The notes under the pieces were generated by a model. That model saw only the letters and a list, made by a program, of their open reading frames with translations, made no database searches and had not been told where the DNA came from. From Pseudomonadales bacterium (GTDB taxonomy: Bacteria > Pseudomonadota > Gammaproteobacteria > Pseudomonadales > Halieaceae): a stretch of DNA of 64,000 nt. The position numbers and the translations under genes were made by a program. This document shows, in pieces, positions 8,413-17,612 of this stretch; the stretch's first letter is position 1, and the number at the start of each line of letters is the position of its first letter. The stretch covers positions 1-64,000 of the forward strand of contig JACKNV010000003.1 of assembly GCA_024234735.1 (NCBI GenBank), written 5' to 3'.

Positions 8413-9312
8413 ATGACCGATGATCGCCGTGCCCTCGCATACGGGCTCAGTGCCGTGCTGCTGTGGTCGACAGTGGCGACCGCCTTCAAGCTGGCGCTGA
8501 GGGAGCTGGACGTGTTCCAGCTGCTTGCCTATTCAGTGTGTTGCTCCGCTCTGGCCCTGTTGCTGATCCTCGCCTGCCAGGGCCGCCTGTCGCTGTTGCG
8601 GGTGTACGCCGCTGAGACCCCGGGCTATTTCCTGGCCATGGGCCTGGTCAACCCGGTGCTGTACTACCTGGTACTGCTGCAGGCCTATGCGCTGCTGCCC
8701 GCGCAGCAGGCGCAGGCGATCAACTACACCTGGGCCATTACCCTGGCGCTGCTGGCGGTGCCGATGCTGGGCCACAGGCTCAGCCGCCGCGATTTGCTGG
8801 CGCTGCTGCTGGGGTACAGCGGGGTGTTGATCATCGCCACCCGGGGGCAGCCGGCGCAACTGCAATTCGACAGTCCCGCCGGTGTGGGCCTGGCCCTGCT
8901 GAGCACCGTGATCTGGGCGTTTTACTGGCTGCTTGCAACGCGCAACCGGCGCGATCCCATCGCCTGCCTGTGTCTCAACTTCGCGGTGGCGGCGCCGGTC
9001 GCCCTGGGTCTGTGCGCAATCAACTCCAGCCTCTACCCGCCCGCCTGGCAGGGCCTGGCCGCGGCGGCTTATGTCGGCCTGTTCGAGATGGGACTCACCT
9101 TCGCCCTGTGGTCCACCGCCCTGCGCCTGTCCAGCGGGGTTTCGCGCATCGGCAACCTCATCTTCCTGTCGCCCCTGCTATCGCTGGTGTTTATCGCCAC
9201 CGTGCTGGGCGAGCCCATACACGGGGCCACCCTGGTCGGCCTGGCGCTGATCATCCCCGGGGTGTTGTTGCAGCAGCGCCAGCGTACGCTGGCCCCTGCG
9301 GAGGAGGCCTAG
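8413..9312 (+). CDS. EamA-family (DMT superfamily) transporter
   Basis: A 299-residue inner-membrane protein with about ten helices arranged as two EamA repeats. The N-terminus GLSAVLLWSTVATAFKLAL and the second-repeat end SPLLSLVFIATVLGE are typical of drug/metabolite exporters of the RhaT/EamA type. Substrate unknown. The ATG at 8413 is chosen because GGTGA lies about six bases upstream and the protein then starts just before helix 1. Its stop abuts the TTG start of the FAN1-like gene, so the two may share a transcript without necessarily sharing a function. Confidence 0.88.
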   Translation: MTDDRRALAYGLSAVLLWSTVATAFKLALRELDVFQLLAYSVCCSALALLLILACQGRLSLLRVYAAETPGYFLAMGLVNPVLYYLVLLQAYALLPAQQAQAINYTWAITLALLAVPMLGHRLSRRDLLALLLGYSGVLIIATRGQPAQLQFDSPAGVGLALLSTVIWAFYWLLATRNRRDPIACLCLNFAVAAPVALGLCAINSSLYPPAWQGLAAAAYVGLFEMGLTFALWSTALRLSSGVSRIGNLIFLSPLLSLVFIATVLGEPIHGATLVGLALIIPGVLLQQRQRTLAPAEEA

Positions 9313-10974
9313 TTGGCGGCAGCCGATAACGTGGCGCTGGCGCCGCACTACTACCGCGACAATTTCCTGGCCCTGTGCGCCAGCGTGGAACAGCAGTACG
9401 GCGATGTGCTGACAGCTGCGGAGCACGACCTCCTGCGCAGTTACCGCGAACTGGGTTTCGACGCCCAGTGCCTGTACGTGCGGCTGGTATCCAGGGTGGG
9501 ACCCTGGTTCCGCGAGAGCAAGCTGTCCTATCCGGAGCTGGGGTCGATAGCCGACTGCGTCGACGAGTTGCTCGCCGCTGGGCTGGCCGAGCAGGCGGAA
9601 GGACTGTCCCTGGCAGAGCTGGGTGCGCTGTTCACCCGCGCCGAGCTGGCCGCCGCAGCGGGCGCCCTGCTCGACGGCCCCGCGCCGCGCACCAAGCCGG
9701 AACTGCTGGCAGCCCTGGAGCAACCGGCGCTGGACAATACTGAACACTTGCAGCTGGCGGCGGTCGTCGACAGCGGCCGCATCGTCGCGGCGGCCGGGCT
9801 GGCCGAGGTGGAGCTGTTCCAGCTGCTGTTTTTCGGCAACCGCCACCAGGGCCTGACGGACTTCGTCCTCAGCGATCTGGGGGTGGCGCGCTACTATCCC
9901 TATTCCCTGGACCGGGAACAGCGCCTGTTCCCGCACCGGGGGGCAGTGGAGGAATACCTGGCCTGCGCTGCCCTGGGCGACAGCTGGTACCAGCTGCAGG
10001 AACTGGGTGAGCCCGCCGACCTGGTGGACATGGCAGCGCAACTGGCGTCGCTGAGCGTGGAGCACGCTTCCAGCGAGAGCCGCTGGCACCGCCTGTGCAA
10101 CAGTGTCGCGCGCGACATGGAACGCCTGGGGGAGCCGGAACTGGCGGCTCGGTTGTACAGCCTCAGTGGCCGTCACCCCGCCAGGGAGCGGCGCCTGCGA
10201 ATCCTGGAGCGCCTAGAGGACTGGCGCGGCGCGCTCGATCTGGCCGGGACCATCCTGGCATCGCCCTGGTGCGAGGAGGAGCGCGATGCCGCCGCTCGGG
10301 TGCTGCCGCGGGTGCAGCGCCGCCTGGGGCGCAAGCCCATGCCCCGGCGACGCGACCAGTTTACGCGCCTGGACCTGGTACTGGCGCCCGGCGCCGAGCG
10401 GGTGGAGGTCCTGGCGGCGCGCCAGTTGGAGAGCCAGTGGGCGGCCGTGCACTATGTCGAAAACACGCTCATGAACACCCTGTTCGGGCTGGCCTTCTGG
10501 GAGCAGATATTCACAGCAGTGCCCGGCGCTTTCCACAACCCGTACCAGAGCGTGCCCGCCGATATGTATAGCCGCGAGTTCCAGCAGCGGCGGCGAGCGG
10601 CGCTGGAGCGACGCCTGGAAGAACTGCGCGGCGCCGACATCAGTGCCCTGTTGCGGCGCGCCTATCAGCGCTATGCCGGCTTTCAGTGCCGCTGGGTGGA
10701 CTGGCGTCGCGTCGACGAGGCGTTGCTGGCAGCGGCGGTGGACGTCATCCCCGGCGAACACCTGCTGGCCATCTGGGAGCGGATGCTGTTTGATCCGCGG
10801 GAGAACCGCCGCGGGTTTCCCGATCTGGTGGCGTTGGGGGAGGCCCGCGGCGATTATTGCCTGGTGGAGGTGAAAGGCCCGGGCGATGCCCTGCAGGAGA
10901 GCCAGAAGCGCTGGCTGCGTTTTTTCGTGGCAACCGGCATCCCCGCCGCGGTGGCCTGGGTGGCGTGGGAGTGA
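9313..10974 (+). CDS. FAN1-family nuclease with C-terminal VRR-NUC domain
   Basis: A 553-residue protein ending in a VRR-NUC (PD-(D/E)xK) nuclease: RRGFPDL with Asp504, then LVEVKGPGD with Glu519 and Lys521, then Q531 and W534. The long helical N-terminal part (YRELGFDAQCLYVRLVSR) matches the FAN1 SAP-like/TPR architecture, and bacterial FAN1 proteins of this length cut DNA at interstrand crosslinks and flaps. The start is TTG directly after the upstream stop. Seven bases separate it from the next gene, an Fe-S helicase with its own nuclease domain, so the pair forms a likely DNA-repair unit. Confidence 0.9.
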   Translation: MAAADNVALAPHYYRDNFLALCASVEQQYGDVLTAAEHDLLRSYRELGFDAQCLYVRLVSRVGPWFRESKLSYPELGSIADCVDELLAAGLAEQAEGLSLAELGALFTRAELAAAAGALLDGPAPRTKPELLAALEQPALDNTEHLQLAAVVDSGRIVAAAGLAEVELFQLLFFGNRHQGLTDFVLSDLGVARYYPYSLDREQRLFPHRGAVEEYLACAALGDSWYQLQELGEPADLVDMAAQLASLSVEHASSESRWHRLCNSVARDMERLGEPELAARLYSLSGRHPARERRLRILERLEDWRGALDLAGTILASPWCEEERDAAARVLPRVQRRLGRKPMPRRRDQFTRLDLVLAPGAERVEVLAARQLESQWAAVHYVENTLMNTLFGLAFWEQIFTAVPGAFHNPYQSVPADMYSREFQQRRRAALERRLEELRGADISALLRRAYQRYAGFQCRWVDWRRVDEALLAAAVDVIPGEHLLAIWERMLFDPRENRRGFPDLVALGEARGDYCLVEVKGPGDALQESQKRWLRFFVATGIPAAVAWVAWE

Positions 10975-10981
10975 ACCCGGT

Positions 10982-13279
10982 GTGACAGAGCTGTCGGTAA
11001 CAGTCGGTGAACTGGTCTCCTTCTGCCATCGCAGCGGCGATATCGATCACCGTTTTACGCCCTCCCCCACTGGCGTGCAGGGCATTGCGGGTCACCAGCA
11101 GGTCTACCGGCGGCGGCCCTCGAGTTACCGCAGCGAGTTTGCCGTGGAGTATCGCCATTGCCGCGATGAGGTGGAGCTGGTGCTGCGCGGTCGCGCCGAT
11201 GGTTACGACCCCGACAATGCGCTGGTGGAGGAGATCAAGACCTGCCGGGTCAATCCCGCCAGCATCCCGCCGGCGGTGAGTCGCATGCACCTGGCCCAGG
11301 CGCGCCTCTATGCGGCTATCATCGCCCAGCAGCAGCAACTGGAGCGGCTCGAAGTCCGGCTGACGTGGTTCAACCTGGACAGTGGCCGCGAGAGCCCGCT
11401 GTCGCAGACGTATACGCGCGAAGAGCTGCAGGCATTCCTCGACTCCTCGCTGGCCGCCTTTGCCGATTGGCAGGACCGCCTGGCGGCGCAGCGACGACGG
11501 CGGGATGAGAGCCTGCGCCGCCTGCCGTTCCCGCACGGCACGTTTCGCAGCGGGCAGCGCGAGATAGCCGAGCTGGTATACAAATGCGTCGACCGGGCGG
11601 GCGAGCTGCTGGTGGAGGCGCCGACGGGCATCGGCAAAACCGCCGCGGTCCTCTATCCGGCCCTCAAGGCGCTGGCAACCGGCAAGCACGACCGCATCGC
11701 CTATGTGACAGCCAAGACCGTGGGCAAGCGCACCGCGGAAGATACGCTGGCGGCGCTGCGCAGCGGCGGCCTGCAGCTGACCGCGCTCAGCCTGACGGCC
11801 AGGGAGCGGGTGTGCTTTTCTCCCGGACGCGCCTGTCACGGCGATGACTGCAGCTACGCGCGAGGTTACTACGACCGGCTGCCCGCGGCACTGCTGGCGG
11901 CGCTCCTGCGCCCCTCCCTGGGGCGGGCCGATATCGAGGACCTGGCCCGGCAATTCGCCATCTGCCCCTACCAGCTCGCCCTGGACCTGTTGCCCTGGGT
12001 GGACCTGGTAATAGCCGACCTGCATTACGTGTACAGCCTCACTGCTACCCTGGGGGCAGTGATGAAGCAGGACGGGCGTCGCTGGACCGTGCTCCTGGAC
12101 GAGGCCCACAACCTGCCGGAGCGCGCCCGGCGCATGTATCGCGCCAGCCTGGCCAAGGCCGACCTCATGGCAGTCAAACGGGACGCGCCCCGCGGGCTGG
12201 GGGCCGCTCTGGAGCGGGTCAACCGGGCCATGCTGGCGTTGCAGCGCGGCCAGTGGCAGGAGCCGGACTACCACTGCAGTGGCGAATTGCCCGCCGGGCT
12301 GCAGCAGTCGCTGGCGGATTTTTCTTCCCGCACGGGGGATTTGCTCGCCGCGGAGCCCGCCCTGCTGCACCGCCAGCCGCGCCTGCTCGATTTCTATTTC
12401 GCGGTATTGCAATTCCTGCGTCTGGTGGACAACTGGGGCGAGGATTTCCGCTTCGAGCTGGAGCGCGGCAGTGGCAGGCAGGGCCTGCGGCTCACCCTCA
12501 ACTGCCTGGACCCGGCCCGCCTGCTGGCCCAGCGACAGAGCCCGTTGCACGCCATGGTCGCCTTCTCCGCGACCCTGTCGCCACCGCACTGGACCCGCCA
12601 GGCGCTGGGGCTTGGCGAGTGCAGCGTGTTCCGCCGGGAGGCCTCCCCGTTCGCCGCCAGCCAGCTTGAAGTGTTTATCGCCACGGCAGTGGACACCCGG
12701 TTCACGCGCCGCCAGCAATCGCTGGGGCAGCTTGCCACCCTGGTGCTGGACTGGCTGGAGCGCGAGCCCGGTAACTGTATCGTGTATTTCCCCTCCTACC
12801 GCTACCTGCAGGACTGCCTGGAGTTGCTGCGTGCGCAGGGGCTGGAGCGCCGGCGGCCCAATGTCTGGGTGCAGCAGCGGGAACAGGCGGACAGCGGCAG
12901 GGAGCAGTTGCTGGCGCTGCTGGCAGCCCGGCGGGACGTGGCGGCCCTGTGCATTCTGGGTGGCGTATACGGCGAGGGCATAGACCTTCCTGGCGAGCAG
13001 CTCACCAGCGTGGTGATCGTCGGTGTCGGCATGCCCCAGTTCAACCGCGATACCCGCATGCTGCAGGACTGGTTTCAGCGGCGCTACGGCGCCGGATTCG
13101 AGTATGCCTGCCTGTATCCGGGAATGCAGAAGGTCGACCAGGCGCTGGGCCGGGTTATCCGCAGCAGCGGCGACCGCGGTCGCGCCCTGCTGGTGGACAG
13201 CCGCTACCGCGAACGGCAGTACCGGGAACTGCTGCCGCCGTGGTGGAATTACCGGGCCTGGGAGGAGGCGGGGCGGTAG
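10982..13279 (+). CDS. XPD/DinG-like Fe-S DNA helicase with N-terminal PD-(D/E)xK nuclease domain
   Basis: About 765 residues from a GTG start. The N-terminal 165 residues carry a nuclease-like core: RADGYD (Asp73), LVEEIK (Glu84, Lys86) and HLAQARLY (Gln106), as in Cas4/RecB-like nucleases. A superfamily 2 helicase follows: Walker A EAPTGIGKT at 212-220, Cys278, Cys285, Cys290 and Cys328 spaced as a 4Fe-4S ligand set, and DEAH at 373-376. The C-terminal motifs GGVYGEGIDLPGE and QALGRVIRSSGDRGR complete the XPD/DinG family set. It probably unwinds DNA 5'-3' and works with the FAN1 nuclease encoded immediately upstream. Confidence 0.9.
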   Translation: MTELSVTVGELVSFCHRSGDIDHRFTPSPTGVQGIAGHQQVYRRRPSSYRSEFAVEYRHCRDEVELVLRGRADGYDPDNALVEEIKTCRVNPASIPPAVSRMHLAQARLYAAIIAQQQQLERLEVRLTWFNLDSGRESPLSQTYTREELQAFLDSSLAAFADWQDRLAAQRRRRDESLRRLPFPHGTFRSGQREIAELVYKCVDRAGELLVEAPTGIGKTAAVLYPALKALATGKHDRIAYVTAKTVGKRTAEDTLAALRSGGLQLTALSLTARERVCFSPGRACHGDDCSYARGYYDRLPAALLAALLRPSLGRADIEDLARQFAICPYQLALDLLPWVDLVIADLHYVYSLTATLGAVMKQDGRRWTVLLDEAHNLPERARRMYRASLAKADLMAVKRDAPRGLGAALERVNRAMLALQRGQWQEPDYHCSGELPAGLQQSLADFSSRTGDLLAAEPALLHRQPRLLDFYFAVLQFLRLVDNWGEDFRFELERGSGRQGLRLTLNCLDPARLLAQRQSPLHAMVAFSATLSPPHWTRQALGLGECSVFRREASPFAASQLEVFIATAVDTRFTRRQQSLGQLATLVLDWLEREPGNCIVYFPSYRYLQDCLELLRAQGLERRRPNVWVQQREQADSGREQLLALLAARRDVAALCILGGVYGEGIDLPGEQLTSVVIVGVGMPQFNRDTRMLQDWFQRRYGAGFEYACLYPGMQKVDQALGRVIRSSGDRGRALLVDSRYRERQYRELLPPWWNYRAWEEAGR

Positions 13280-13500
13280 CCGGGCACGCCGCAAGCACGG
13301 CATGCTAAACCGCTGCAAGGATTCACTGGCTGAATAGCCGCCATTGTTCACCCGCATTGCCAGCTGTGCTAAAGTCGGCGGCTGCCTGAATGAACGGCCC
13401 GCGCAAACCCTGTCGTCGCGGCCACCGTCCGCCGAACGTTGATAGTAGTTGTATCCCGTTTTTGGCAATTAAAACAATTGGTTAGGGGGTATACATCGCA

Positions 13501-14643
13501 ATGCGCATCGCCATTCCCAAGGAAACACACCCGGGAGAGAACCGGGTGCCCATCACTCCGGATGCGGCCAAGAAGCTGTGCCGGCTGGGTGCAGAAGTCG
13601 TGGTGGAGTCCGGCCTGGGGCTGGGCTCGGGCTACGCCGATTCCGACTACCAGGATGCGGGGGCCGCGGTGTCCTCCGACCGCAATGCCCTGCTCGGCAG
13701 CGCCGACATCCTGTTGCGGCTGCGCAAGCCGGCGCTGGAGGACATCCCGCTGTTGAAGCGCGGCTGTATCCATATCAGTTACCTGGACCCGTTCAATGAG
13801 CAGCAGCTGGTCGCTGCGCTGCGCGACGCCGGTATCACGGCCATCAGCATGGAAATGATTCCGCGCACCACCCGCAGCCAGAAAATGGATGCCCTCAGCT
13901 CCCAGGCGAATCTCGCCGGCTACGTGATGGTGCTGCAGGCAGCGACTCACCTGCCGCGAATCTTCCCGATGATGATGACCCCGGCGGGCACCCTCAAGCC
14001 GGCCAACGTGTTCGTCATCGGCGCCGGGGTGGCGGGCCTGCAGGCCATCGCCACGGCCAAGCGGCTGGGCGCCAAGGTCACTGCCTTCGATACCCGGCCG
14101 GTGGTGGCCGAGCAGGTGCAGTCGCTGGGTGCCAAGTTCCTGGAGATCGACCTCGGTGAAACCGGCCAGACCGCAGGCGGCTACGCCCTGGAGCTGACCC
14201 CCGAACAGGTGGAGAAACAGCGCCAGGCGCAGAAAGACGTCATCGCCAAATCCGACGTGGTGATCACCACGGCGCAGGTATTCGGGCGCAAGCCGCCGGT
14301 GCTGGTGACCCGGGATATGGTCGAGGGCATGGCGCCGGGTTCGGTCATCGTTGACATGGCCGCGGAAACCGGCGGCAACGTCGAGGGCTCGGTGCCCAAC
14401 GAGATAGTCAAGGTAGGCGGCGTAACCATAATCGGCCTGGGCAACCTGGCCGGCGAGGTGGCTCGCGACGCCAGCCAGATGTATTCCTCCAACCTGTTCA
14501 ACCTGGTCGAGGACAACTGGAACGAAGAACAGAAGGCCTTCGTGGTGGATTTCGAGGACGACATCCTGCCCGGTTGCGTCATCACCCACGGTGGCGAGGT
14601 GGTTAACGACACCATCAAGAAAATCATGGAAGGGGGTGCTTGA
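13501..14643 (+). CDS. pntAA: NAD(P) transhydrogenase subunit alpha part 1 (domain I)
   Basis: NAD(H)-binding peripheral component of proton-translocating transhydrogenase, which uses the proton gradient to drive hydride transfer from NADH to NADP+. The 380-residue protein shows MRIAIPKETHPGENRVPITP at the N-terminus and a Rossmann motif VIGAGVAGLQAIATAKRLGA near 175. In this organism PntA is split into two polypeptides as in Rhodospirillum rubrum. It is first in a three-gene operon; the next start lies one base after its stop. The 221 bases upstream hold a short AT-rich stretch near 13465 that may contain the promoter, without clear boxes. Confidence 0.95.
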   Translation: MRIAIPKETHPGENRVPITPDAAKKLCRLGAEVVVESGLGLGSGYADSDYQDAGAAVSSDRNALLGSADILLRLRKPALEDIPLLKRGCIHISYLDPFNEQQLVAALRDAGITAISMEMIPRTTRSQKMDALSSQANLAGYVMVLQAATHLPRIFPMMMTPAGTLKPANVFVIGAGVAGLQAIATAKRLGAKVTAFDTRPVVAEQVQSLGAKFLEIDLGETGQTAGGYALELTPEQVEKQRQAQKDVIAKSDVVITTAQVFGRKPPVLVTRDMVEGMAPGSVIVDMAAETGGNVEGSVPNEIVKVGGVTIIGLGNLAGEVARDASQMYSSNLFNLVEDNWNEEQKAFVVDFEDDILPGCVITHGGEVVNDTIKKIMEGGA

Positions 14644-14644
14644 C

Positions 14645-14932
14645 ATGATACCTGCGGAAATTTTCCTGACCTTTATTCTCATGTTGTCCATCTTCCTGGG
14701 CTTCGAACTGATCAACAAGGTGCCCGCCACCCTGCACACACCGCTGATGTCCGGCGCCAACGCGATTTCCGGGATCACCGTGGTGGGAGCCATCAGCCTG
14801 GCCGGCACCGGTGCGCACGACATCGCCAACTGGCTGGGAGCCGCAGCCGTGGCACTGGCTACCATCAACGTGGTGGGCGGTTACATGGTGACCGACCGCA
14901 TGCTGGCCATGTTCAAGAAGAAGGGGAAATAA
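14645..14932 (+). CDS. pntAB: NAD(P) transhydrogenase subunit alpha part 2 (membrane)
   Basis: A 95-residue membrane protein with three helices (IFLTFILMLSIFLGFEL, AISGITVVGAISLAG, AAAVALATINVVGGYMV). It supplies part of membrane domain II, which forms the proton channel together with PntB. The C-terminus MLAMFKKKGK is typical of the split alpha-2 subunit. The ATG at 14645 gives the family-standard N-terminus MIPAEIFLTF; an upstream in-frame ATG lies inside pntAA and was rejected. Confidence 0.95.
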   Translation: MIPAEIFLTFILMLSIFLGFELINKVPATLHTPLMSGANAISGITVVGAISLAGTGAHDIANWLGAAAVALATINVVGGYMVTDRMLAMFKKKGK

Positions 14933-14938
14933 AGCGCC

Positions 14939-16291
<1,353 letters not shown>

Positions 16292-16309
16292 CCTGCACGG
16301 CTTTTCCTG

Positions 16310-16334
16310 ACGCCGGCCCCGTGCCGGCGTTTTT
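16310..16334 (+). terminator. Rho-independent terminator of the pnt operon
   Basis: A CGCCGGC/GCCGGCG stem (16311-16317 with 16323-16329) is closed by a short loop and followed by TTTTT. It lies about 20 bases after the pntB stop. Confidence 0.85.
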
Positions 16335-16577
16335 ATGTACAGGAGGTGCTGGTCCGCGTCCGGGGCATGGCGCGAGTGACATGGAGGGGCCGCCCCGTTT
16401 AATCGGGTGTGCCGGCTGCCACGGTCACCTGGCGGTTCAGTATTTCGGCCTGCGCCGCGATTGCGTGCACAATACCCATATCGGCGGACAGAAACTGAGC
16501 CGGATCAATGTCCTGGCCATTGTGACCGGTTAGGCTGGCAAGGTGTGATCGCCGGGAATCCGCGAAGGAGGAGTGTC

Positions 16578-17600
16578 ATGGCAGCCACCAGATCCAGGGC
16601 TTCAGGCCGGGGCGCCGCCCGGAAAACGGCCACCACCGGCACCAGGCGCGGCGCCGGCAAGGCTGCTGGCGCGCGCCGTCCGGCGGGCAAGGCTGCACCG
16701 GAACCGGCAGCGCCCGGCAAGCAGGCGGTCGCCGGCGGCCAACATCCGCTGATGCAGACCCTGTATGCCGAGCATCGCCATATCGCCAGTGTGATGCAGC
16801 TGCTGGCCGACCAGCTGGCGGCCATCGAGGCGGGGGAGCCGGTGGATACCCATGTGGTGTACGAAACCATGGATTACATGGTGACCTGGCCTGACCGCTA
16901 CCATCATCCGCGGGAGGATCTTATTTACGCCCACGCCGCGGAGCTTGACCCGGGGCTCGCGGACAGCGTCGACACCCTGCAGCGCGACCACGACAACACA
17001 GCCAGGGCCGGCCGCGAAGTGCTGGAGCAGATCGAGCGCTGGCGCGATGGCAGCCTGCCGGGCGCCGGGCTGGTAAAGAGCGGCCGCGCCTACATCGACC
17101 ACCTGTACGCCCACATGAACAGTGAAGAGAAACTGGTCTTTCCCCAGATAGAGCACACCCTGGGCGCGCAGGACTGGAGTGAACTGGCGGCGGACGACCA
17201 GTTGCGGCCGGTCAGCGATCCGGTATTCGGCTACCGGGTGCAGCGCGAATACCGCAATCTCGCCCGCAAGCTGCGCCGCGGCGTGCGCCGTCGCGTGGAG
17301 CGCGGCACCATGGTGGAGTGGCTCAGTGTGGAAGCGCTGCTGGAATCCCTGGAGGTGCTGGCCATGGCCCGCGAGTCGGCCCGCAACAGTGCCGGCGACC
17401 ACCTGCGGGCCGCCTGGGATGATGGCGTGCAGATGTTCCGCGAGTCGGCCCTGACTGCTCCCTGGCGCTGTGCCGGCAACAATGCCAGGTTGGGTTTGCG
17501 CCTGTTGCAGGATGTGGCGGAAATCTCCCGGGATGCGGTCGACGACCTGTCCCGGGTCAACAGGGAGCACAAGGCGAGGATTCGCCTGATGGACAGCTAG
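16578..17600 (+). CDS. hemerythrin HHE domain protein with Lys/Arg/Ala-rich N-terminal tail
   Basis: A 340-residue protein. Residues 1-50 form a low-complexity basic tail (repeated GAGKAAGARRPAGKAA-like units), reminiscent of histone H1-like or DNA-binding tails. Residues about 55-195 are a four-helix hemerythrin-like domain with candidate di-iron ligands His68, His109/110, Glu113, His138, His175, His179 and Glu183. The remaining 140 residues are helical and rich in Arg, without a recognised domain. Such proteins bind O2, NO or iron; the role here is unknown. GGAGGAG stands seven to eight bases before the ATG. The 243 bases before it hold only the pnt terminator and no convincing gene. Confidence 0.85.
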   Translation: MAATRSRASGRGAARKTATTGTRRGAGKAAGARRPAGKAAPEPAAPGKQAVAGGQHPLMQTLYAEHRHIASVMQLLADQLAAIEAGEPVDTHVVYETMDYMVTWPDRYHHPREDLIYAHAAELDPGLADSVDTLQRDHDNTARAGREVLEQIERWRDGSLPGAGLVKSGRAYIDHLYAHMNSEEKLVFPQIEHTLGAQDWSELAADDQLRPVSDPVFGYRVQREYRNLARKLRRGVRRRVERGTMVEWLSVEALLESLEVLAMARESARNSAGDHLRAAWDDGVQMFRESALTAPWRCAGNNARLGLRLLQDVAEISRDAVDDLSRVNREHKARIRLMDS

Positions 17601-17612
17601 GGCCTGTCTGCC

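Noticed and set aside
10745..13468. Minus-strand open frame of 907 codons opposite the helicase
   Set aside because: It has no recognisable domain and biased composition, and the plus strand carries all helicase and nuclease motifs.
16321..16533. 70-codon frame with a CAGCH heme-like motif between pntB and the hemerythrin gene
   Set aside because: It starts inside the pnt terminator, has no ribosome site or signal peptide, and the single CxxCH can arise by chance.
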